From Mycolicibacterium frederiksbergense (GTDB lineage: Bacteria > Actinomycetota > Actinomycetes > Mycobacteriales > Mycobacteriaceae), in the NCBI RefSeq assembly GCF_012223425.1, contig NZ_CP038799.1, positions 4,448,249 through 4,512,248 on the forward strand: a stretch of DNA of 64,000 nt, written 5' to 3'. The position numbers were made by a program, and so were the translations under genes. Below the pieces are notes generated by a model. The model did no database searches and was not told the DNA's origin. It saw nothing but the letters and a program-made list of their open reading frames with translations. Every line of letters begins with the position of its first letter. Positions within the stretch are counted from its first letter, which is position 1. Below, piece by piece: positions 16,061 to 22,874 of the stretch.

Positions 16061-17244
16061 GCGACTATCTGTCCACGGGCGCACTGCCGGACGACTACGC
16101 ACAGCTGGCCAAGACGGTGCGTGATTTCGCGCAGAGCGTGGTCGCACCAGTGGCGGCCAAACACGATGAAGAACACAGCTTCCCGTACGACGTGGTGGCC
16201 GGGATGGCCGAGATGGGGTTGTTCGGCCTGCCGTTCCCCGAGGAGTACGGCGGCATGGGTGGGGACTACTTCGCGCTGTGCCTGGCGCTGGAGGAACTGG
16301 GCAAGGTGGACCAGAGCGTGGCCATCACCTTGGAGGCCGGAGTCTCGCTGGGCGCGATGCCGGTGTACCGGTTCGGCAATGACGCACAGAAAGAAGAATG
16401 GCTGCCGCTGCTGGCCAGCGGTAAGGCGCTCGGCGCCTTCGGGCTCACCGAGGCGGGCGGGGGCAGCGACGCCGGTGCCACCAAGACGACCGCCAAAGCC
16501 GACGGCGGTGACTGGGTCATCAACGGCTCCAAGCAGTTCATCACCAACTCCGGTACCGATATCACCAAGCTGGTCACCGTCACCGCCGTCACCGGGGAAA
16601 CCGGTCACGGGGATTCCCGCCAGCACGGCCGGGGCAAGAAGGAGATCTCGTCCATCCTGGTGCCCGTGCCCACCAAGGGGTTCACCGCCGAACCCGCCTA
16701 CAACAAGGTCGGCTGGAACGCCTCGGACACCCACCCGCTGAGCTTCGACGATGTCCGGGTGCCCCAGGAGAACCTGCTCGGTGAACGCGGCCGCGGCTAC
16801 GCCAACTTCCTGCGCATCCTCGATGAGGGCCGCATCGCGATCGCCGCGCTGTCGGTCGGTGCGGCGCAGGGCTGTGTGGACGAAAGCGTGAAATACGCCA
16901 AGGAACGCGAGGCGTTCGGCGCCGCGATCGGCAGCTACCAGGCCATCGCCTTCAAGATCGCCCGCATGGAGGCCCGCGCCCACGTGGCCCGCACCGCCTA
17001 CTACGACGCCGCCGCGCTGATGCTGGCGGGCAAGCCGTTCAAGAAGGCCGCGTCGATCGCCAAGCTGGTGGCCAGTGAAGCCGCCATGGACAACTCACGC
17101 GATGCCACCCAGATCTTCGGCGGCTACGGCTTCATGAACGAGTACTCGGTGGCCCGTCACTACCGGGACTCCAAGATCCTCGAGATCGGCGAAGGGACGA
17201 CCGAAGTGCAGCTGATGCTGATCGGGCGGGAGCTCGGACTGTGA
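16057..17244 (+). CDS. fadE19: Acyl-CoA dehydrogenase FadE19
   Basis: A 395-residue FAD-dependent acyl-CoA dehydrogenase, the position of isovaleryl-CoA dehydrogenase in leucine breakdown. Motifs: FGLTEAGGGSDAGATKTTA (FAD/substrate), WVINGSKQFITNSG, REAFGAAIGSYQAIAFKIARM, QIFGGYGFMNEYSVARHYRDSKI. The segment IGEGTTEVQ keeps a Glu where medium- and short-chain enzymes have their catalytic base. Human isovaleryl-CoA dehydrogenase has Ala there and uses another Glu, so this is a bacterial branched-chain type. It overlaps accA1 (ATGA) and the MaoC gene (GTGA) by 4 bases each. Confidence 0.92.
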   Translation: MSDYLSTGALPDDYAQLAKTVRDFAQSVVAPVAAKHDEEHSFPYDVVAGMAEMGLFGLPFPEEYGGMGGDYFALCLALEELGKVDQSVAITLEAGVSLGAMPVYRFGNDAQKEEWLPLLASGKALGAFGLTEAGGGSDAGATKTTAKADGGDWVINGSKQFITNSGTDITKLVTVTAVTGETGHGDSRQHGRGKKEISSILVPVPTKGFTAEPAYNKVGWNASDTHPLSFDDVRVPQENLLGERGRGYANFLRILDEGRIAIAALSVGAAQGCVDESVKYAKEREAFGAAIGSYQAIAFKIARMEARAHVARTAYYDAAALMLAGKPFKKAASIAKLVASEAAMDNSRDATQIFGGYGFMNEYSVARHYRDSKILEIGEGTTEVQLMLIGRELGL

Positions 17245-17732
17245 CCGATACGCCCAAACGCATTGTCGAGCAACGCGGTCTCTGGTTCGAGGAGTTCGAA
17301 ACCGGTGTGCTGTACCGGCACAAGCCGGGCCGCACCATCACCGAGGCCGACAACGTCCTGTTCACCACGCTGACCATGAACACCCAGGCACTGCATCTGG
17401 ATGCCGCGTTCTCCGATGCGCTGCCCCCGTTCCACCAGCGGCTGGTCAACTCGATGTTCACGCTGTCGACGCTGGTCGGGTTGTCGGTCACCCAGCTGAC
17501 CCAGGGCACCATCGTCGGTAACCTCGGCTTCTCCGATATCGCCTTCCCCAAACCGCTGTTCCACGGCGACACTCTCTATGCGGAGTCCGAAGTGATCGAC
17601 AAGCGGGAGTCCAAGAGCCGCCCCGGCGAAGGTATCGTCACCTTCGCGCACACCGGCCGCAATCAGCACGGCGACATCGTGGCCACCGCATCGCGAAAGA
17701 CCATGGTGCGCAAGAAACCTCAGGAGGCCTAG
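17241..17732 (+). CDS. MaoC-like dehydratase (Rv2499c-like)
   Basis: A 163-residue hot-dog-fold protein of the MaoC dehydratase family. It starts (M)TDTPKRIVEQRGLWFEEFETGVLYRHKPGRTITEADNV and contains TMNTQALHLD, where the usual hydratase Asp/His pair is partly replaced, and FHGDTLYAESEVIDKRESKSRP. In this operon it is placed to hydrate an unsaturated acyl-CoA such as 3-methylglutaconyl-CoA or itaconyl/mesaconyl-CoA; that is an inference from context. The GTG start overlaps the fadE19 stop and the stop overlaps the citE start, so it is embedded in the operon. Confidence 0.88.
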   Translation: MTDTPKRIVEQRGLWFEEFETGVLYRHKPGRTITEADNVLFTTLTMNTQALHLDAAFSDALPPFHQRLVNSMFTLSTLVGLSVTQLTQGTIVGNLGFSDIAFPKPLFHGDTLYAESEVIDKRESKSRPGEGIVTFAHTGRNQHGDIVATASRKTMVRKKPQEA

Positions 17733-18544
17733 TGCCGCTCGACAACATCGGTCCGGCGTGGATCTTCTGCCCGGCCGATCGTCCGGAACGATTCGAGAAG
17801 GCCGCGGCCGCAGCCGATGTCGTCATCCTCGATCTGGAGGACGGCGCCGGTGACAAGCCGGCCGCGCGTGCGGCCATCGTCGACACGCCGCTGGACCCGT
17901 CCCGCACCGTCATCCGGATCAACCCGCACGGCACCGAGGACCAGCGACTCGACCTGGAGGCGCTGCAGCGCACCGCCTATACGACCGTCATGCTGCCCAA
18001 GTGCGAGGCCGCCGAGCAGGTGAGCGCGCTGGCGCCACTGGAGGTGGTGCTCATCGTGGAGACGCCGCTCGGGGCGCTCACGGTCGCCGACACCGCCGCC
18101 GTCGCCAACACCATCGGGGTGATGTGGGGCGCCGAGGACCTGTTCGGCTCGCTGGGCGGGACGCTGAACCGCTTCCCCGATGGCTCCTACCGCGGCGTGG
18201 CCCTGCATGTCCGCTCGCAGTCGCTGCTGGCCGCCAAGGCCCACGGCAAGCTGGCGCTCGACTCGGTCTACATCGACATCAAGGATCTCGACGGGCTGCG
18301 CCGTGAGACCGATGACGCCGTCGCCGTCGGCTTCGACATCAAGGTCGCCCTGCACCCGACGCAGGTCACGGTCATCCGGGAGGGCTACGCGCCGTCGGAC
18401 GATCAGGTCGACTGGGCGCGACACGTGCTGGCGGCCGCGACGAACCAGCGGGGCGCATTCGCTTTCGAGGGCATAATGGTGGATGCCCCGGTACTGCGGC
18501 GGGCGGAGCGGATCGTCCAGCTTGCGCCTCACCCCGGTAGCTAG
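17732..18544 (+). CDS. citE: CitE-family beta-hydroxyacyl-CoA lyase (Rv2498c-like)
   Basis: A 270-residue CitE-superfamily TIM-barrel lyase. Landmarks are FCPADRPERFEKA, ADVVILDLEDGAGD (metal/substrate Glu-Asp), RINPHGTED, the metal Glu in LIVETPLGAL, MWGAEDLFGSLGG and HPTQVTVI. It is not citrate lyase: no citD/citF lie nearby. The M. tuberculosis homologue Rv2498c has been reported to cleave (S)-citramalyl-CoA and (R)-HMG-type substrates in itaconate disposal and leucine breakdown. That fits a cluster with no separate HMG-CoA lyase. The GTG start shares one base with the MaoC stop. A 93-bp gap to bkdA follows. Confidence 0.9.
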   Translation: MPLDNIGPAWIFCPADRPERFEKAAAAADVVILDLEDGAGDKPAARAAIVDTPLDPSRTVIRINPHGTEDQRLDLEALQRTAYTTVMLPKCEAAEQVSALAPLEVVLIVETPLGALTVADTAAVANTIGVMWGAEDLFGSLGGTLNRFPDGSYRGVALHVRSQSLLAAKAHGKLALDSVYIDIKDLDGLRRETDDAVAVGFDIKVALHPTQVTVIREGYAPSDDQVDWARHVLAAATNQRGAFAFEGIMVDAPVLRRAERIVQLAPHPGS

Positions 18545-18601
18545 CCGGCGCCCCTGACCAGGGGTCGCACCGACCGCAGCCGTGCCGAGCACCTCACGGA
18601 A

Positions 18602-18622
18602 TGGCGGCCGAACATGCCGCCA
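18602..18622 (+). promoter_or_regulatory. Hairpin just upstream of the bkdA ribosome site
   Basis: A perfect 7-bp stem, TGGCGGC-N7-GCCGCCA, ends four bases before the AAGGAGG ribosome site of bkdA, in the only real gap of the operon. A tighter repeat, CCCCTG-AC-CAGGGG, lies at 18551-18564. They could set the level of bkdABC against the first five genes by pausing or RNA processing. The structures are seen; the function is a guess. Confidence 0.3.
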
Positions 18623-18637
18623 CCTGAAGGAGGCGGT

Positions 18638-19723
18638 ATGGCTGGGTTCGATGGCGTGACGGTGGACGACGCCGGTCTGGTGCAGTTGCTCCGGCCCGAC
18701 GGGACGCCGAGCGATGACACCCGCTACCGCCGTGACCTGCCGCCCGAGACGCTGGCCTGGCTCTACGAGCAGATGGTCGTCACCCGCGAACTGGACATCG
18801 AGTTCGTCAACCTGCAGCGCCAGGGCGAACTCGCCCTGTACGCCTCCTGCCGCGGCCAGGAAGCAGCCCAGGTCGGCGCGGTGGCCTGCCTGCGCAAAAC
18901 CGACTGGCTGTTCCCGCAGTACCGCGAACTCGGCGCATTCCTGACCCGCGGTATCGCGCCCGCCCACATGGGTGCGGTGTGGCGTGGGACCTGGCACGGC
19001 GGGCTGTCGTTCACCGAGAAGTGCTGCGCGCCCATCTGCATCCAGATCGGCACGCACGGCCTGCACGCCGTGGGTGCGGCGATGGCCGCCCAGCGCCTCG
19101 GCGAGGACTCGGTGACGGTGGCCTTCATGGGTGACGGCGCCACGTCCGAGGGTGACGCCCATGAGGGGCTGAACCTGGCCGCGGTGTTCAAGGCGCCGTG
19201 CGTGTTCTTCGTGCAGAACAACCAGTGGGCCATCTCGGTACCCGTCGCCCGCCAGCACGCCGCGCAGTCGCTGGCGCACCGCGCCGCCGGGTACGGCATG
19301 CCGGCCGTCCGCGTCGACGGCAACGATGTGCTGGCCTGTTTCGCGGTGATGAGCCAGGCCGCTCAGCGTGCCCGCGAGGGCGGCGGACCCACGTTCGTCG
19401 AGGCGCTGACCTACCGGATGGGGCCGCACACCACCTCCGATGATCCGACCCGCTACCGATCGGCCAGCGAAGTCGACCAGTGGGCGGCGCGTGACCCGAT
19501 CCAGCGGTACGAGACCTATCTCAGATCCGTTGGGGTGCTCACGAATCGACTCACCGAGCGGACCGCGGCGCGGGCGGCGCGGCTGCGTGGTGAGTTGCGC
19601 GATGCCCTGGTCGGCGCTCCCGATATGGACATCGCCGAGGTCTTCGACACCGTCTATCACGAGATCACCCCGGAGCTGGCCAGACAGCGCGATCAGCTAC
19701 TCGTCGAGTTGGGGAAGGACTGA
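18638..19723 (+). CDS. bkdA: Branched-chain keto-acid dehydrogenase E1 alpha BkdA
   Basis: A 361-residue thiamine-diphosphate E1 alpha subunit (Rv2497c). Motifs: ALYASCRGQEAAQVGA, DWLFPQYRELGAFL, the ThDP motif MGDGATSEGDAHEGLNLAAVF...QNNQWAIS, and TYRMGPHTTSDDPTRYR with the phosphorylation-loop His. With BkdB it decarboxylates the 2-keto acids of Leu, Ile and Val and passes the acyl group to the lipoyl domain of BkdC. The ATG has a strong AAGGAGG ribosome site 6 bases upstream; the frame is open 8 codons further. Confidence 0.93.
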   Translation: MAGFDGVTVDDAGLVQLLRPDGTPSDDTRYRRDLPPETLAWLYEQMVVTRELDIEFVNLQRQGELALYASCRGQEAAQVGAVACLRKTDWLFPQYRELGAFLTRGIAPAHMGAVWRGTWHGGLSFTEKCCAPICIQIGTHGLHAVGAAMAAQRLGEDSVTVAFMGDGATSEGDAHEGLNLAAVFKAPCVFFVQNNQWAISVPVARQHAAQSLAHRAAGYGMPAVRVDGNDVLACFAVMSQAAQRAREGGGPTFVEALTYRMGPHTTSDDPTRYRSASEVDQWAARDPIQRYETYLRSVGVLTNRLTERTAARAARLRGELRDALVGAPDMDIAEVFDTVYHEITPELARQRDQLLVELGKD

Positions 19724-19727
19724 GGAC

Positions 19728-20771
19728 ATGACCCAGATCATCGAACGGCCCGCGATGCACGGTGACGACCTACCCGAACCCCGGCCCTCGTTGTTGACGA
19801 TGACGATGGCCCAGGCCATCACCCAGGCGCTCCACGATGCAATGGCGGCCGATGACCGGGTGCTGGTGTTCGGCGAGGATGTCGCGTCGCTGGGCGGGGT
19901 CTTCCGGGTGACCGAAGGGTTGGCCGAAACCTTCGGACCGCAGCGGTGTTTCGACACACCCCTGGCCGAATCGGCCATCATCGGTATCGCCATCGGGATG
20001 GCCGTGCGCGGGTTCGTCCCGGTGCCCGAGATCCAGTTCGATGGATTCTCGGCCCCGGCCTTCGACCAGATCGTCAGCCACCTCGCCAAGTACCGGATGC
20101 GTACCCACGGCGATATCGACATGCCGGTGACGGTCCGCATCCCGTCCTTCGGCGGTATCGGTGCGGTGGAACACCATTCGGAATCCACCGAGAGCTACTG
20201 GTTGCACACCGCGGGGCTCAAAGTGGTGTCGCCCTCGACGCCGTCCGACGCCTACTGGCTGCTGCGGCAGTCGATCACCTGCCGGGACCCGGTCATCTAT
20301 CTGGAGCCCAAACGCCGCTACTGGACCCGGGGCACCGTCGACACGGAGGCGCCGGCGTTGCCGTTCGGGCGCGCAGCGGTGGTGCGCAAGGGCTCCGATA
20401 TCAGCGTGCTGACCTACGGCGGGTTGGTGGACACCGCACTGAGCGCCGCACAGCTGGCCGCCGAACAGCACGGCTGGGATCTGGAGGTGATCGACCTGCG
20501 GACGCTCAACCCGCTCGACTTCGACACCGTCGCCGACTCGGTGCGCCGCACCGGCCGCTGCGTGGTGATGCACGAAGGCCCCCGGACCCTCGGGTTCGGT
20601 GCCGAACTCGCGGCGCGGATCTCCGAGGAACTCTTCTACGATCTGGAAGCTCCGGTGTTGCGCGCCACCGGATTCGACACCCCCTACCCGCCCGCCCGGT
20701 TGGAGAAGATCTGGCTGCCCGGGGTGGACCGCCTGCTGGACTGTGTGGAGAGGTCGCTGGGGCATGAGTGA
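19728..20771 (+). CDS. bkdB: Branched-chain keto-acid dehydrogenase E1 beta BkdB
   Basis: A 347-residue transketolase-like E1 beta subunit (Rv2496c), partner of BkdA in the alpha2beta2 decarboxylase. Landmarks: LTMTMAQAITQALHDAM, FGEDVASLGGVFRVTEGL, FDTPLAESAIIGIAIGMAVRGFVPVPEIQFDGF, GAVEHHSES and DLRTLNPLDFDTV. The ATG is four bases after the bkdA stop (TGAGGACATG). Its 3' end overlaps bkdC by 8 bases. No damage seen. Confidence 0.93.
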   Translation: MTQIIERPAMHGDDLPEPRPSLLTMTMAQAITQALHDAMAADDRVLVFGEDVASLGGVFRVTEGLAETFGPQRCFDTPLAESAIIGIAIGMAVRGFVPVPEIQFDGFSAPAFDQIVSHLAKYRMRTHGDIDMPVTVRIPSFGGIGAVEHHSESTESYWLHTAGLKVVSPSTPSDAYWLLRQSITCRDPVIYLEPKRRYWTRGTVDTEAPALPFGRAAVVRKGSDISVLTYGGLVDTALSAAQLAAEQHGWDLEVIDLRTLNPLDFDTVADSVRRTGRCVVMHEGPRTLGFGAELAARISEELFYDLEAPVLRATGFDTPYPPARLEKIWLPGVDRLLDCVERSLGHE

Positions 20772-21879
20772 TACCGATGGGCCGCAGCTGCTGGACTTTC
20801 TCGTCCCCGACCTCGGCGAGGGGCTGGAAGAAGCCACCATCACCGGTTGGTCGGTGGCCGTCGGTGATGAGGTGGCGCTGAACCAGACGCTGTGCACGCT
20901 GGAGACCAACAAGGCCGAAGTGGAGATCCCCAGTCCCTACGCCGGTCGCGTCGCCGAACTCGGTGGGCAGCAGGGGGACACGTTGGCCGTCGGTGCGGTG
21001 CTGGTGCGCATCGCCGGGACGGCGCAGAAGTCGGTGCTGGTGGGTTATGGCACCGACGATCGGATGGACACCTCCCGGCGGGCTCGGGCCAAGCCGCCGG
21101 TTCGCAAGCTGGCCCGCGAACTACAGGTCGACCTGACCGCGGTGGCACCGTCGGGCCCGGATCACATCGTCACCCGCGATGATGTGCTGGCCGCGGCGGC
21201 CACCCCGGACATGCAGGTGCCCTCGGGTGTCCAGGCCGAGATGGCCAGGCGGATGACGTTGTCCCGCAGCCAGATTCCTGACGCACATGCGGGCGTGCAG
21301 GTGGACTGTGCGGCATTGCTGAGGCTGCGGGATCGGCTGCAGGTCACGCCGTTCGTGCTGACCCTGCGGCTGTTGACGCTGGTGCTGCGCCGCCATCCGT
21401 TGCTCAATGCGACATGGGTGGACACCGCCGACGGCCCGCGCATCCACCCGCATGCGGCGGTGCATCTGGGTATCGGGGTGGCCACCCCGCGCGGGCTGCT
21501 GGTGCCGGTGGTCACCGACGCCCTGCAGCGCAGCACCCGCGAACTCGACGCCGAGGTCAACCGGTTGATCGAGGGCGCGCGCCACGGCGGGCTCCGCCCG
21601 ACCGAGCTGATGGGCTCGACGTTCACGGTGTCCAACTTCGGGGCGCTCGGTCTCGACGAGGGGGTACCGGTGATCAACTACCCGGAGGCCGCCATCCTGG
21701 GGATTGGTTCGCTGAAGCCGCGGGCAGTGGTGATCGAGGACGAGGTGGTGGCCCGCCCGACCATGTCGCTGACGTGCGCGTTCGACCACCGTATCGCCGA
21801 TGGCGCCCAGGTCGCGGCGTTCCTGACCGATCTTCGCGAGCTGATCGAAACCCCCGAGCTGGCGCTCGCCGACCTGTAG
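20764..21879 (+). CDS. bkdC: Branched-chain keto-acid dehydrogenase E2 BkdC
   Basis: A 371-residue dihydrolipoyl acyltransferase (Rv2495c), the core of the complex. There is a single lipoyl domain with the lipoylated Lys in LETNKAEVEIPSP (about residue 46), a short peripheral-subunit-binding domain (PPVRKLARELQVDL...ITRDDVLAA, about 110-145) and the catalytic domain, ending in the active-site motif FDHRIADGAQVAAFL. E3 (dihydrolipoamide dehydrogenase) is not encoded here; mycobacteria usually share Lpd with other complexes. It is last in the operon and convergent with the EchA-like gene. Confidence 0.92.
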   Translation: MSDTDGPQLLDFLVPDLGEGLEEATITGWSVAVGDEVALNQTLCTLETNKAEVEIPSPYAGRVAELGGQQGDTLAVGAVLVRIAGTAQKSVLVGYGTDDRMDTSRRARAKPPVRKLARELQVDLTAVAPSGPDHIVTRDDVLAAAATPDMQVPSGVQAEMARRMTLSRSQIPDAHAGVQVDCAALLRLRDRLQVTPFVLTLRLLTLVLRRHPLLNATWVDTADGPRIHPHAAVHLGIGVATPRGLLVPVVTDALQRSTRELDAEVNRLIEGARHGGLRPTELMGSTFTVSNFGALGLDEGVPVINYPEAAILGIGSLKPRAVVIEDEVVARPTMSLTCAFDHRIADGAQVAAFLTDLRELIETPELALADL

Positions 21880-21893
21880 CCCTGCCGACGTCG

Positions 21894-22646
21894 TCAGCTC
21901 TTCTTGGCCGCGGCCAGCCGGCTCTGGAACTCCGGTGATTCGATGGACCGCGCCTGCGGGGTGATCTCGACGTCGACGGCGATCGCGTGCTGCGCGCTGT
22001 CGATAAATCCCGGGTTGGCGGTCGCGCGCATCGAGGCCTTGGTGGCGATCACCACGTCGCGGGGCGCGGAGGCCGGGCCGGCCGCGAGTTGCTGCGCCGC
22101 AGCGACCGGATCGTCTGCGACCTCGAGCGCCAGGCCGTAGCGCACCGCCTCGTCAGCGTCGAAGCGCTTGCCGAACAACAGCGCCGCGCGCGCCACCTGG
22201 GGGCCGACACCGCGCTGCAGCATCCAGGTCGCACCGCCGCCGGGGTGGATGCCGAGCTTCTGGAAACGCGGATCGAAAAGCGCTGCGGGACCGGCGATTC
22301 GGACATCGGCCGCGAGTGCGAGGTTGAGTCCTGCGCCGACGGCGGCGCCGTTGACCGCGGCGATGGTGGGCAGCGTGCAGTCGGCGACGGCCAAGAACCC
22401 GTCGTAGATGACGCGCAGTCCTTCCTCGGCGGCTTCACCGAGTGCGGTCAGGTCCGCACCCGCGCAGAACGCCTTGCCCGCGCCGGTCACCACGACGGCA
22501 TGCACATCGGTGTTTGCTTCGGCGGCGTCGATCGCGGCCCGCAGGGCTGCCGAAATCTCGGCGGTCACCGCGTTGCGGCGGTCGGGATCGTTGACGGTGA
22601 CGGTGGCGACGTGATCGGCGACGTCGACGAGAACGAGGTCTGACAT
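21894..22646 (-). CDS. Crotonase-fold protein, EchA14-like, lacking the usual catalytic Glu pair
   Basis: A 250-residue crotonase-superfamily protein, placed like Rv2486 (echA14). Oxyanion-hole segments are present: GKAFCAGADLTAL and NGAAVGAGLNLALAADVRIAG. Where enoyl-CoA hydratase has PE(I/L)xLG...PGAGG and a second Glu about 20 residues later, this protein has DPRFQKLGIHPGGGATWMLQ and then VARAALLFGKRF, so both Glu appear replaced. It probably acts on another CoA ester chemistry (isomerase, thioesterase or decarboxylase-like) or is only a CoA binder. It is convergent with the bkd operon but not part of it. Confidence 0.83.
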   Translation of the reverse strand: MSDLVLVDVADHVATVTVNDPDRRNAVTAEISAALRAAIDAAEANTDVHAVVVTGAGKAFCAGADLTALGEAAEEGLRVIYDGFLAVADCTLPTIAAVNGAAVGAGLNLALAADVRIAGPAALFDPRFQKLGIHPGGGATWMLQRGVGPQVARAALLFGKRFDADEAVRYGLALEVADDPVAAAQQLAAGPASAPRDVVIATKASMRATANPGFIDSAQHAIAVDVEITPQARSIESPEFQSRLAAAKKS

Positions 22647-22874
22647 GGCATCAGGCTACGTACCGGGTGTGGTGTCGGGAGCCGGAGGTCGGTCGTGTCG
22701 CCGGAACGCCTGATCAGGTGCGCTGTCCAGGTATTTTGCCCGCTTCTGTCACAGCCCCGGATCTCCTTTGCATCGGAACGGTAACCGTCCCTTCTGTCGC
22801 GCCGGGAAGTTGCATGGATGTCATTTACCTTTCTCCCTGACTGCGACGTCAATATGAAAGCGCTTGGGGATGAC

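Noticed and set aside
14009..16147. A 712-residue minus-strand open frame opposite accA1
   Set aside because: Shadow of a well-identified gene; no start signal or motif.
17732..18544. Citrate lyase beta subunit as the literal function of citE
   Set aside because: No citD, citF or citC neighbours, and the operon context is leucine breakdown.
17729..19660. A 643-residue minus-strand open frame opposite citE and bkdA
   Set aside because: It crosses a gene boundary and the bkdA ribosome site; the sense strand is fully explained.
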